A stretch of 64,000 nt of DNA. Origin: Methyloligella solikamskensis (GTDB lineage Bacteria > Pseudomonadota > Alphaproteobacteria > Rhizobiales > Methyloligellaceae). Shown piece after piece: positions 1 to 15,778 of this stretch. The stretch spans positions 1,674,001-1,738,000 of the forward strand of contig NZ_JBHTJO010000001.1 in assembly GCF_042676065.1 (NCBI RefSeq), read 5' to 3'. The translations under genes were made by a program, and so were the position numbers. The notes beneath the pieces are model-generated. The model searched no databases. It saw nothing but the letters and a program-made list of their open reading frames with translations, and was not told the DNA's origin. Within the stretch, counting starts at the first letter, position 1, and each line of letters begins with the position of its first letter.

Positions 1-129
1 GAGCTTCGTGGCAAGCTGGTCGGCCTCCTGCAGGCACCTGGCGGCAAGATCGCCCAGGTCGTCAATGCACCGGCCGGCAATGTTGCCCGGGTTCTCAGCG
101 CATATGCGCAGAAAGGTGAAGCCGCTTGA
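1..129 (+). CDS. rplJ: 50S ribosomal protein L10, C-terminal part
   Basis: The window opens inside this gene; only the last 42 codons and the TGA stop are present. L10 (uL10) anchors the L12 dimers to the 50S stalk, and the visible C-terminal helix region, rich in Ala, Val and Gly and ending AYAQKGEAA, is the part that carries L12 dimers. The next gene is rplL, 62 bases on, as in the bacterial rplJL pair. The start, the rRNA-binding N-terminal domain and any upstream L10 leader lie outside the window. The call rests on position and the typical tail. Confidence 0.88.
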   Translation, partial: ELRGKLVGLLQAPGGKIAQVVNAPAGNVARVLSAYAQKGEAA

Positions 130-191
130 TGCCGTTACGCAAAAGCGACTTGAAACACTGATCGAGATTCGAACCGACAAGGACAAGAGTT

Positions 192-572
192 ATGGCTGAT
201 TTGGAAAAGATTGCTGACCAGCTCTCTGAGCTGACCGTGCTGGAGGCCGCCGACCTCGCAAAGCTTCTGGAAGAGAAGTGGGGCGTTTCCGCCGCTGCGC
301 CGGTCGCGGTCGCAGGTGCTGCCGCTGGTGGTGGCGGCGAGGCTGCCGCGGCTGAGGAAAAGGACGAGTTCGACGTCGTCCTGAAGGAAGCCGGTGCCCA
401 GAAGATCAACGTGATCAAGGAGGTCCGTGCGATCACCGGGCTCGGCCTGAAGGAAGCCAAGGACCTGGTCGAAGGTGCGCCCAAGCCGGTCAAGGAAGGC
501 GCTCCGAAGGCCGAGGCCGAGGAGATCAAGAAGAAGCTCGAAGACGCGGGTGCGACAGTCGAGCTCAAATAG
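192..572 (+). CDS. rplL: 50S ribosomal protein L7/L12
   Basis: 126 codons, the usual length. L12 (bL12) dimers form the flexible ribosomal stalk that recruits and activates the translational GTPases, including EF-G and EF-Tu encoded further along this window. The N-terminal dimerisation segment (about residues 1-30) is followed by an Ala/Gly hinge (about 33-55) and a compact acidic and lysine-rich C-terminal domain with the motif ITGLGLKEAKDLVE, the factor-binding helix region. The ATG fits the family start, although no strong Shine-Dalgarno is visible before it. A strong stem-loop lies 17 bases beyond the stop, before rpoB. Confidence 0.98.
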   Translation: MADLEKIADQLSELTVLEAADLAKLLEEKWGVSAAAPVAVAGAAAGGGGEAAAAEEKDEFDVVLKEAGAQKINVIKEVRAITGLGLKEAKDLVEGAPKPVKEGAPKAEAEEIKKKLEDAGATVELK

Positions 573-588
573 TTGGGTTGAAACCCGT

Positions 589-617
589 CCGGGCGAGCGC
601 CATATGTGCTCGCCCGG
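589..617 (+). promoter_or_regulatory. Stem-loop between rplL and rpoB, candidate attenuator or RNA processing site
   Basis: A perfect 10-bp stem (CCGGGCGAGC at 589-598, GCTCGCCCGG at 608-617) encloses a 9-base loop. No T-run follows, so it is not a complete intrinsic terminator. In E. coli the rplL-rpoB gap holds an attenuator and an RNase III site that lower rpoBC expression relative to L12. The position here is the same, so a similar role is inferred. The rest of the 151-base gap shows only the rpoB ribosome binding site region (AAGGGAAGAGGA). Confidence 0.55.
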
Positions 618-723
618 TCAACCCACCGAAATGGATGATTTGAGACGACTCACCTGAGCCTCCGCCGCACGTTAGCGGGGGTTCCGGCGAGCCGTCTTTG
701 CGAGCTTAAGGGAAGAGGACTCT

Positions 724-4863
<4,140 letters not shown>

Positions 4864-4984
4864 CCGGGCGCCTTTTCGCCGTTCGGGCGGTATCGAGCGG
4901 TGCGTGACTGTTTAGAGAGATGACGTCGGCGGCGACGGAGCAATGCCCTTGAACCCCCAAGGGGCATTCGGGAGAACGAAAAGC

Positions 4985-9199
<4,215 letters not shown>

Positions 9200-9242
9200 C
9201 GCTTCGGCCTCGAAAGAGGCGATTCTGCAAAGACGATTCTCA

Positions 9243-9279
9243 GGGCCGGGGCGTAATTTGCGTCCCGGCCTTGTTTTTT
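9243..9279 (+). terminator. Intrinsic terminator after rpoC
   Basis: A 10-bp stem (GGCCGGGGCG at 9244-9253, CGTCCCGGCC at 9261-9270, one G-U pair) with a 7-base loop is followed by TTGTTTTTT at 9271-9279. This is a strong Rho-independent terminator closing the rplJL-rpoBC unit, so rpsL and the genes after it need their own promoter. A second smaller hairpin (CCTGAA / TTCAGG, near 9284-9301) lies just behind it. Confidence 0.88.
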
Positions 9280-9396
9280 GAGGCCTGAAGCCACATTTCA
9301 GGAGGCCGGCGCCGCTAATTCCAAGCGATTTCCGGCTCGTGAGACGGGGCCGGCGAGAAAAGGGCGATTTTCGCGGCTTTTTCTTAGGCCTCGGCC

Positions 9397-9426
9397 TTGA
9401 CGATCAGAGAAACCGCCTGATACAAG
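9397..9426 (+). promoter_or_regulatory. Candidate sigma-70-type promoter for the str-S10-spc-alpha genes
   Basis: TTGACG at 9397-9402 and TACAAG at 9421-9426 are separated by 18 bases, between the rpoC terminator and rpsL. The -35 box is good and the -10 box weak; a 17-base spacing to ATACAA is an alternative. A promoter is required somewhere here because the upstream operon is terminated. It would leave a leader of roughly 280 bases before rpsL, enough for regulatory RNA structure. Confidence 0.4.
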
Positions 9427-9609
9427 GCGCCTGACTTTGACGGCAGGTGGTAACCCATCTCGCCATCGCCAAAAGGCGAACGGCGAGGGTTAAACACTGC
9501 CGGACCAACCGGATCAAATTCGGGTTCACGATCTTGATGGCTCGACCTTCAAGATCCTCTGGTTTCGGGGGCTGAAGATGCGCACGCCGCACTTCGGCTT
9601 CTGCTTTAT

Positions 9610-9651
9610 GGGCGAAAGCCCTTTTTTGCATTGGGGCAAGCCCCAAAAAGG
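9610..9651 (+). promoter_or_regulatory. Leader hairpins with alternative pairing upstream of rpsL
   Basis: This lies in the 509-base gap between rpoC and rpsL. A small terminator-like hairpin (GGGC at 9610-9613, GAAA loop, GCCC at 9618-9621, TTTTTT at 9622-9627) overlaps a second structure. CCTTTTT at 9620-9626 is a perfect complement of AAAAAGG at 9645-9651, and enclosed between them is GGGG (9633-9636) / CCCC (9641-9644) with a CAAG loop. The two folds cannot coexist, so this looks like a terminator/antiterminator leader. The rest of the gap, apart from the rpoC terminator and the candidate promoter, shows no gene. Confidence 0.45.
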
Positions 9652-9708
9652 AACACGCGGCGGAGGCTTTCGGGCCGACGCCTTTGAAATCGGTAAGGCG
9701 ATCGAAGC

Positions 9709-10080
9709 ATGCCCACGATTCAACAGCTCATCCGCAAGCCTCGCAAGAAGGTGCTGAAGCGGAACAAGGTGCCGGCCATGCAGGCCTGTCCCCAGAAGCG
9801 GGGCGTCTGCACGCGCGTCTACACCATTACGCCGAAGAAGCCGAACTCGGCCCTTCGTAAGGTTGCGCGTGTGCGTCTCACCAACGGGCTCGAAGTGACG
9901 AGCTACATCCCGGGTGAGGGGCATAACCTGCAGGAGCACTCCGTGGTGATGATCCGCGGCGGGCGTGTGAAGGACCTTCCGGGTGTGCGCTACCACATCA
10001 TTCGCGGCGTCCTGGACACCCAGGGCGTGAACGATCGCCGTCAGCGGCGTTCGAAATACGGCGCGAAGCGGCCGAAGTAA
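9709..10080 (+). CDS. rpsL: 30S ribosomal protein S12
   Basis: 123 codons, full length. S12 (uS12) sits at the decoding centre and controls translational accuracy. The conserved segments CPQKRGVCTRVYT, TPKKPNSALRKVARV and GGRVKDLPGVRYH are intact. Lys43 and Lys88, the positions altered in streptomycin-resistant mutants, are both lysine, so the sequence is of the sensitive type. It is first in the str gene set and preceded by a structured leader. The gap to rpsG is 70 bases and holds a two-part stem. Confidence 0.99.
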   Translation: MPTIQQLIRKPRKKVLKRNKVPAMQACPQKRGVCTRVYTITPKKPNSALRKVARVRLTNGLEVTSYIPGEGHNLQEHSVVMIRGGRVKDLPGVRYHIIRGVLDTQGVNDRRQRRSKYGAKRPK

Positions 10081-10092
10081 CCAAGAGCCTGA

Positions 10093-10121
10093 GAGGTTCT
10101 CTGGCCGGCCGCCAGGACCTC
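10093..10121 (+). promoter_or_regulatory. Two-part stem between rpsL and rpsG, candidate S7 binding site
   Basis: GAGGT (10093-10097) pairs with ACCTC (10117-10121) and CTGGC (10101-10105) with GCCAG (10111-10115). They are separated by a small asymmetric internal loop (TCT against G) and capped by CGGCC. In E. coli, S7 represses the str mRNA by binding the rpsL-rpsG intercistronic region. The location and the internal-loop architecture make this a candidate equivalent, by inference only; no primary-sequence match to the E. coli site is claimed. Confidence 0.4.
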
Positions 10122-10150
10122 GGATGAGATTGATTTGAGGATATAAAGAG

Positions 10151-10621
10151 ATGTCCCGGCGCCATAGAGCAGACAAGCGCGAGATTATCCCTGACCCGAA
10201 GTTCGGGGATGTGATCCTGACCAAGTTCATGAATTCCATCATGAACCACGGCAAGAAGTCCGCCGCTGAGAGCATCGTCTACGGCGCGCTGGATACGGTC
10301 GAAGAGAAGACGAAGCAGAACCCGGTGGAGCTGTTCCATCAGGCGCTGCAGAACGTGATGCCCGCCCTGGAGGTTCGCTCCCGGCGTGTCGGCGGCGCCA
10401 CCTATCAGGTGCCGGTCGAGGTGCGTCACGATCGCCGCCAGGCTCTGGCGATTCGCTGGATCATCGCCTCGGCCCGCGGCCGGAACGAGAACACGATGGT
10501 TGAGCGCCTGTCCGGTGAGCTGCTCGATGCGGCCAACAACCGGGGCAACGCCGTCAAGAAGCGCGAGGACACGCACCGCATGGCCGACGCCAACCGGGCC
10601 TTCTCGCATTATCGCTGGTAA
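10151..10621 (+). CDS. rpsG: 30S ribosomal protein S7
   Basis: 156 codons, standard size. S7 (uS7) starts assembly of the 30S head by binding the 3-prime major domain of 16S rRNA and contacts tRNA near the exit site. The N-terminus MSRRHRADKREI, the beta-hairpin region and the C-terminal REDTHRMADANRAFSHYRW are all present and typical. The gene lies between rpsL and fusA (20-base gap to fusA). In enterobacteria S7 is the autoregulator of this gene set; the stem at 10093-10121 just upstream is the place to look for that here. Confidence 0.99.
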   Translation: MSRRHRADKREIIPDPKFGDVILTKFMNSIMNHGKKSAAESIVYGALDTVEEKTKQNPVELFHQALQNVMPALEVRSRRVGGATYQVPVEVRHDRRQALAIRWIIASARGRNENTMVERLSGELLDAANNRGNAVKKREDTHRMADANRAFSHYRW

Positions 10622-10641
10622 GCGAAACAAGGATTTTTGAG

Positions 10642-12717
10642 ATGGGACGCGAAACTCCCCTTAAGGACTACCGCAACATCGGGATCATGGCGCATATCGA
10701 CGCCGGTAAGACCACGACCACCGAGCGGATCCTTTTCTATACGGGGCGCAGCCACAAGCTGGGCGAGGTCCATGACGGCGCGGCTACCATGGACTGGATG
10801 GAGCAGGAGCAGGAGCGTGGCATCACGATCACCTCTGCTGCGACCACCGCCTTCTGGAAGGACAAGCGGGTCAACATCATCGACACGCCTGGCCACGTGG
10901 ACTTCACCATCGAGGTGGAGCGTTCGCTTCGCGTGCTCGACGGCGCGGTAGCGCTGCTCGACGCCAACCAGGGCGTAGAGCCCCAGACCGAGACCGTGTG
11001 GCGGCAGGCCGACAAGTATCACGTGCCGCGCATGATCTTCGTCAACAAGATGGACAAGACGGGCGCCGACTTCTTCAACTCCGTGAAGACGGTCAAGGAC
11101 CGCCTCGGCGCCAACGCCATGGTGATCCAGCTTCCGCTCGGCGCGGAAAACGATTTCATCGGCCTGATCGATCTCGTCCGCATGAAGAGCGTCATTTGGA
11201 ACGACGAGTCCCTTGGCGCCTCCTTCGAGGAGAGCGACGTTCCGGACGAGTACATGGAGCAGGCGAAAGAGTATCGCGAGGCCATGATCGAGCAGGCCGT
11301 CGAAGTCGACGAGGCTGCCATGGAAGCCTATCTGGAGGGCGAGGAGCCTTCCGAGGAGAAGCTCAAGGAGCTGATCCGCAAGGGCACGTGCAATCTCGAG
11401 TTCGTGCCTGTGCTGTGCGGCTCCGCGTTCAAGAACAAGGGCGTGCAGTCGCTGCTGGACGCCGTGGTCGATTACCTGCCGTCTCCGGTGGACGTGCCCC
11501 CGATCAAGGGCATCGACGTGAAGACCGGCGAGGAGACCACCCGCAAGTGCGACGACGACCAGCCGCTCGCCATGCTGGCCTTCAAGGTGATGAACGATCC
11601 CTTCGTGGGTTCGCTGACCTTCTGCCGGATCTATTCCGGCGTGGTGGAGACCGGTGGCAGCGTTCAGAACACGGTGAAGGACTCCAAGGAGCGCATCGGC
11701 CGCATGCTGCAGATGCATTCCAATCACCGGGAAGACATCAAAGAAGCTTACGCTGGCGATATCGTTGCGCTGGCCGGTCTGAAGGACGTCACCACGGGTG
11801 ACACGCTCTGCGATCCTTCGAGCCCGATCATCCTGGAGCGCATGGAGTTCCCGGATCCGGTCATCGAGGTGGCCGTGGAGCCGAAGACCAAGGGCGACCA
11901 GGAGAAGCTCGGCGTGGCGCTCAACCGGCTTGCGCAGGAGGATCCATCCTTCCGCGTGACCGTGGATCACGAATCCGGCCAGACCCTGATTAAGGGCATG
12001 GGTGAGCTTCACCTCGACATCATCGTCGATCGTCTGCGCCGCGAGTTCAAAGTGGACGCCAATGTGGGTGCGCCGCAGGTGGCCTATCGCGAGACGCTCA
12101 CCAAGCCGACCGATGTCGACTACACCCACAAGAAGCAGACCGGTGGTTCGGGCCAGTTCGCCCGGGTGAAGATGACCGTCGAGCCGTCAGAGGCGGGCGA
12201 GGGCTTTGTCTTCGAGAACACCGTCGTTGGCGGCAACATCCCGAAGGAGTACATCCCGGGCGTGGAGAAGGGCATCCGGAGCGTGCTGGAGAACGGCATC
12301 ATCGCCGGCTTCCCGATCCTGGACGTCAAGATCACCCTGACGGATGGCGCCTATCACGATGTGGACTCCAGCGTGATGGCGTTCGAGATCGCCGGCCGTG
12401 CGGCCTTCCGCGAGGCGGCTCAGAAGGCGCAGCCGAAGCTGCTCGAGCCGATCATGCATGTGGAAGTCGTGACGCCGGAAGAGTATGTGGGCAGCATCAT
12501 CGGCGACCTCACAAGCCGCCGCGGCCAGGTTCGGGGCCAGGAGCCTCGGGGCATCGCCACGGTGATCGACGCCATGGTGCCGCTGGCCAACATGTTCGGC
12601 TACGTCAACAACCTGCGCTCCATGAGCCAGGGGCGGGCGCAGTACACCATGCAGTTCGATCATTACGCTCAGGTGCCGCAGCAGGTGGCTGACGAGGTTC
12701 AGGCGAAATTCGCCTAG
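10642..12717 (+). CDS. fusA: Translation elongation factor G
   Basis: 691 codons. EF-G is the GTPase that drives translocation and, with ribosome recycling factor, splits ribosomes. The P-loop AHIDAGKTTTTERI is at about residues 17-30, switch II is DTPGHVDF, and NKMD supplies guanine specificity. Domain IV and the C-terminal domain V (ending AQVPQQVADEVQAKFA) are complete. A GGATTTTTGAG ribosome binding region precedes the ATG. The order rpsG-fusA-tuf is the conserved str arrangement. A stem with a delayed T-tract follows the gene before tuf. Confidence 0.99.
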   Translation: MGRETPLKDYRNIGIMAHIDAGKTTTTERILFYTGRSHKLGEVHDGAATMDWMEQEQERGITITSAATTAFWKDKRVNIIDTPGHVDFTIEVERSLRVLDGAVALLDANQGVEPQTETVWRQADKYHVPRMIFVNKMDKTGADFFNSVKTVKDRLGANAMVIQLPLGAENDFIGLIDLVRMKSVIWNDESLGASFEESDVPDEYMEQAKEYREAMIEQAVEVDEAAMEAYLEGEEPSEEKLKELIRKGTCNLEFVPVLCGSAFKNKGVQSLLDAVVDYLPSPVDVPPIKGIDVKTGEETTRKCDDDQPLAMLAFKVMNDPFVGSLTFCRIYSGVVETGGSVQNTVKDSKERIGRMLQMHSNHREDIKEAYAGDIVALAGLKDVTTGDTLCDPSSPIILERMEFPDPVIEVAVEPKTKGDQEKLGVALNRLAQEDPSFRVTVDHESGQTLIKGMGELHLDIIVDRLRREFKVDANVGAPQVAYRETLTKPTDVDYTHKKQTGGSGQFARVKMTVEPSEAGEGFVFENTVVGGNIPKEYIPGVEKGIRSVLENGIIAGFPILDVKITLTDGAYHDVDSSVMAFEIAGRAAFREAAQKAQPKLLEPIMHVEVVTPEEYVGSIIGDLTSRRGQVRGQEPRGIATVIDAMVPLANMFGYVNNLRSMSQGRAQYTMQFDHYAQVPQQVADEVQAKFA

Positions 12718-12723
12718 CAGAAG

Positions 12724-12753
12724 GTGGCGGGAAGACCGCCGCAGAACTTTTTT
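12724..12753 (+). promoter_or_regulatory. Terminator-like hairpin between fusA and tuf
   Basis: GTGGCGG (12724-12730) pairs with CCGCCGC (12736-12742) across a GAAGA loop, giving 7 bp with one G-U. A six-T run follows at 12748-12753, but only after five other bases (AGAAC), so it is not an ideal terminator. It may trim the transcript or allow tuf to be expressed differently from fusA; that is inference. The hairpin begins seven bases past the fusA stop. Confidence 0.35.
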
Positions 12754-12779
12754 CTTCGTAGAAGGAATGGAGAGCCAGG

Positions 12780-13970
12780 ATGGCTAAGGAAAAATTTTCG
12801 CGGGCCAAGCCCCATTGTAACATCGGGACGATCGGCCACGTCGATCACGGCAAGACGACCCTCACCGCCGCGATTACCAAGGTTCTGGCGGAAACGGGCG
12901 GCGCAACCTTCACCGCTTACGATCAGATCGATAAGGCGCCGGAAGAGAAGGCGCGCGGCATCACCATCTCGACCGCGCACGTGGAGTACGAGACGGAGAA
13001 CCGTCACTACGCTCACGTCGACTGCCCTGGTCACGCCGACTATGTGAAGAACATGATCACCGGCGCGGCGCAGATGGACGGCGCCATCCTGGTGGTGTCC
13101 GCTGCCGACGGTCCCATGCCGCAGACCCGCGAGCACATCCTGCTCGCCCGTCAGGTCGGTGTGCCGGCGCTGGTGGTGTTCCTGAACAAGGTCGATCAGG
13201 TCGACGATCCGGAGCTTCTGGAGCTGGTCGAGCTCGAGGTTCGCGAGCTTCTGTCCAACTACGAGTTCCCGGGCGACGACATTCCGATCGTCAAGGGTTC
13301 GGCTCTGGCGGCTGTCGAGGGCAACAACCCCGAGATCGGCGCCGAGGCCATCCTCGAGCTGATGCGCGAGGTCGACGCCTACATCCCGCAGCCCGAGCGT
13401 CCGAAGGATCAACCCTTCCTGATGCCGATCGAGGACGTTTTCTCGATCTCCGGCCGCGGCACCGTGGTGACCGGCCGTATCGAGCGCGGTGTGGTCAAGG
13501 TCGGTGAGGAAGTCGAGATCGTCGGTATCAAGCCGACCAGCAAGACGACCGTCACCGGTGTGGAGATGTTCCGCAAGCTGCTCGACCAGGGCGAGGCCGG
13601 CGACAACGTTGGTTGCCTGCTGCGCGGTATCGAGCGCGAAGGCGTGGAGCGCGGTCAGGTGCTCTGCAAGCCGGGTTCGATCACTCCGCACACCAAGTTC
13701 AAGGCTGAGGCGTACATCCTCACCAAGGAAGAGGGCGGCCGTCATACGCCGTTCTTCACCAACTACCGTCCGCAGTTCTACTTCCGCACCACCGACGTGA
13801 CCGGTGTGGTGCATCTGCCGGAAGGTACCGAGATGGTGATGCCGGGCGACAACTGCGCCATGACCGTTGAGCTGATTGTGCCGATCGCTATGGAGGAGAA
13901 GCTCCGCTTCGCCATCCGTGAGGGCGGCCGGACTGTCGGCGCCGGTGTGGTGTCGTCGATCATCGAGTAA
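12780..13970 (+). CDS. tuf: Translation elongation factor Tu
   Basis: 396 codons, full length. EF-Tu delivers aminoacyl-tRNA to the ribosome as a GTP complex. G1 is GHVDHGKTTL near residue 19, G3 is DCPGHADYVKNM, G4 is NKVD, and domains II and III follow through to VGAGVVSSIIE. Many alphaproteobacteria carry a second tuf beside secE-nusG, upstream of rplK; that region is outside the window. The start follows ATGGAGAGCCAGG. A very strong hairpin lies between tuf and rpsJ. Confidence 0.99.
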   Translation: MAKEKFSRAKPHCNIGTIGHVDHGKTTLTAAITKVLAETGGATFTAYDQIDKAPEEKARGITISTAHVEYETENRHYAHVDCPGHADYVKNMITGAAQMDGAILVVSAADGPMPQTREHILLARQVGVPALVVFLNKVDQVDDPELLELVELEVRELLSNYEFPGDDIPIVKGSALAAVEGNNPEIGAEAILELMREVDAYIPQPERPKDQPFLMPIEDVFSISGRGTVVTGRIERGVVKVGEEVEIVGIKPTSKTTVTGVEMFRKLLDQGEAGDNVGCLLRGIEREGVERGQVLCKPGSITPHTKFKAEAYILTKEEGGRHTPFFTNYRPQFYFRTTDVTGVVHLPEGTEMVMPGDNCAMTVELIVPIAMEEKLRFAIREGGRTVGAGVVSSIIE

Positions 13971-13984
13971 CGAAGTTGCGGCAG

Positions 13985-14013
13985 GGCGCGCCGCCTCTTG
14001 AAGGTGGCGCGCC
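13985..14013 (+). promoter_or_regulatory. Strong 12-bp hairpin between tuf and rpsJ
   Basis: GGCGCGCCGCCT (13985-13996) pairs with AGGTGGCGCGCC (14002-14013), a 12-bp stem with one G-U pair and a CTTGA loop. The following bases (TGTCCATTT) hold no proper U-tract, so full termination is unlikely. In E. coli the S10 operon has its own leader bound by L4; here the S10 genes follow tuf after only 64 bases, and this stem fills most of that gap. A role as protein-binding, processing or attenuation site is inference. Confidence 0.5.
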
Positions 14014-14034
14014 TGTCCATTTGGGACGACCGGG

Positions 14035-14343
14035 ATGCAAAGCCAGAACATCAGAATTCGGCTCAAAGCCTTCGATCACCGCATCCTCGATGCGTCGACG
14101 AAGGAGATCGTGAATACGGCGAAGCGCACGGGTGCCGAGGTGCGGGGACCGATCCCGCTGCCGACGCATATCGAGAAGTTCACCGTGAACCGGTCGCCGC
14201 ATATCGACAAGAAGAGCCGCGAACAGTTCGAGATGCGCACTCATAAGCGCCTGCTCGATATCGTGGATCCGACGCCGCAGACGGTCGACGCTTTGATGAA
14301 GCTCGATCTGGCAGCCGGTGTCGATGTTGAGATCAAGCTCTAG
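14035..14343 (+). CDS. rpsJ: 30S ribosomal protein S10
   Basis: 102 codons, usual length. S10 (uS10) is a 30S head protein and, as NusE, also part of the NusB-NusE antitermination complex that links RNA polymerase to the ribosome through NusG. The sequence MQSQNIRIRLKAFDHRILD, the ribosome-inserted loop PIPLPTHIEKFTVNRSPHIDKKSREQFE and the RLLDIVDPTPQTVDALMKLD segment are all canonical. It is first of the S10 set, and the preceding 64-base gap is dominated by a 12-bp stem. Confidence 0.99.
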   Translation: MQSQNIRIRLKAFDHRILDASTKEIVNTAKRTGAEVRGPIPLPTHIEKFTVNRSPHIDKKSREQFEMRTHKRLLDIVDPTPQTVDALMKLDLAAGVDVEIKL

Positions 14344-14378
14344 AGCCCAGCTCTAAAGCGATTTGAGGAAAGTAACCG

Positions 14379-15158
14379 ATGCGATCAGGTGTCATCGCAC
14401 AGAAGGTCGGCATGACCAGGATCTTCACCGAAGCGGGCGAGCATATCCCCGTCACGGTGCTGAAGCTGGACAACTGCCAGGTCGTCGGCCAGCGCGTCGC
14501 GGATAAGAATGGTTATACCGCGCTGCAGCTGGGGGCGGGGCTCGCCAAGGCGAAGCGCCTCTCCAAGGCCGCGCGTGGTCAGTTCGCCGCCGTCGAGGTG
14601 GAGCCGAAGCGGCGTCTTGCAGAGTTCCGGGTCACCCCTGAGAACCTGATCGACGTCGGGGCGGAGTTCACGGCCGATCACTTCGTGGAAGGCCAGTTCG
14701 TGGATGTCTCCGGCACCTCGATCGGTAAGGGCTTCGCCGGTGCCATGAAGCGGCACGGGTTTGGCGGCCTGCGGGCCTCCCACGGCGTTTCCGTCAGCCA
14801 TCGTAGCCATGGTTCGACCGGCAACAGCCAGGATCCGGGCAAGGTCTTCAAGGGCAAGAAGATGGCCGGCCATATGGGTGACGTGAAGGTCACCACCCAG
14901 AACCTTCGGGTGGTCAAGACCGACGTCGATCGCGGCCTGATCATGGTCTCCGGCGCGGTGCCGGGCGCCAAGGGCGGCTGGGTTCTGCTTTCCGATGCGG
15001 TTAAGCGGAATCTGCCGGACGATGCGCCGAAGCCGGGCGCCTTCAAGCTGGCCAACGGGTCGGCCAAGGCGGCTGCAGCTGATGCGCCGGCCGAAGCAAG
15101 TAACGAGCAGGGCGATGCGGGTGAAGCCGCGCAGCCTTCTGAGGGTGGGAGCGAGTAA
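14379..15158 (+). CDS. rplC: 50S ribosomal protein L3 with long C-terminal tail
   Basis: 259 codons, against about 209 in E. coli. L3 (uL3) folds near the peptidyl transferase centre and starts 50S assembly. The core is normal: MRSGVIAQKVGMTRIFTE, then the central loop HGFGGLRASHGVSVSHRSHGSTGNSQDPGKVFKGKKMAGHMG, which includes the glutamine methylated by PrmB in enterobacteria. From about residue 223 a low-complexity, acidic Ala/Glu/Ser tail is added. Some extension is common in alphaproteobacteria. The stop overlaps the rplD start by one base (TAATG), favouring translational coupling. Confidence 0.97.
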   Translation: MRSGVIAQKVGMTRIFTEAGEHIPVTVLKLDNCQVVGQRVADKNGYTALQLGAGLAKAKRLSKAARGQFAAVEVEPKRRLAEFRVTPENLIDVGAEFTADHFVEGQFVDVSGTSIGKGFAGAMKRHGFGGLRASHGVSVSHRSHGSTGNSQDPGKVFKGKKMAGHMGDVKVTTQNLRVVKTDVDRGLIMVSGAVPGAKGGWVLLSDAVKRNLPDDAPKPGAFKLANGSAKAAAADAPAEASNEQGDAGEAAQPSEGGSE

Positions 15159-15778
15159 TGCAAGCCGACGTAACCACACTCGACGCGAAGAAGGCCGGCA
15201 AGGTCGACCTCTCCGATGAGGTCTTCGGCCTGGAGCCGCGCGAGGACATTCTGCACCGCATGGTGCGCTACCAGCTCGCCAAGCGGCGTGCCGGCACGCG
15301 CTCGGTGCAGGACCGCTCCGAGGTCACCGCGACCACGGCGAAGATGTATCGCCAGAAGGGTACTGGCCGTGCGCGTCACGGCAGCCAGCGGGTCAATCTG
15401 TTCCGCGGCGGTGGCAAGTCGTTTGGTCCGAAGCCGCGCAGCCATGCGATCGAGTTGCCGAAGAAGGTCCGGGCGCTGGCGCTGAAACACGCGCTGTCGG
15501 CCAGGGCCAAGGCGGATGCGCTGATCGTGATCGACAAGTGCGAGCTCAAAGAGCCGAAGACGAAGGAGCTGAAAGATCGCTTCTCCAAGCTCGGTCTCGG
15601 GTCTGTGCTGATCATTGACGGCGAGGAGGTGCAGCTGGCGTTCGCGCAGGCTGCCCGCAACCTGCCGAATGTAGATGTGCTGCCGGTGCAGGGGATCAAT
15701 GTCTACGACATCCTGCGCCACGAGAAGCTGGTTCTTTCCAAGGCGGCCCTGGAAGCGCTGGAGGCGCGGTTCAAATGA
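15158..15778 (+). CDS. rplD: 50S ribosomal protein L4
   Basis: 206 codons. L4 (uL4) lines the polypeptide exit tunnel with a long loop; here that loop is visible around residues 45-90 (QDRSEVTATTAKMYRQKGTGRARHGS, then RGGGKSFGPKPRSHA). In E. coli L4 also represses its own S10 operon through the leader mRNA; whether that happens here is unknown. The gene overlaps rplC by one base at its start and rplW by four bases (ATGA) at its end, so the L3-L4-L23 block is tightly coupled. Confidence 0.98.
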   Translation: MQADVTTLDAKKAGKVDLSDEVFGLEPREDILHRMVRYQLAKRRAGTRSVQDRSEVTATTAKMYRQKGTGRARHGSQRVNLFRGGGKSFGPKPRSHAIELPKKVRALALKHALSARAKADALIVIDKCELKEPKTKELKDRFSKLGLGSVLIIDGEEVQLAFAQAARNLPNVDVLPVQGINVYDILRHEKLVLSKAALEALEARFK

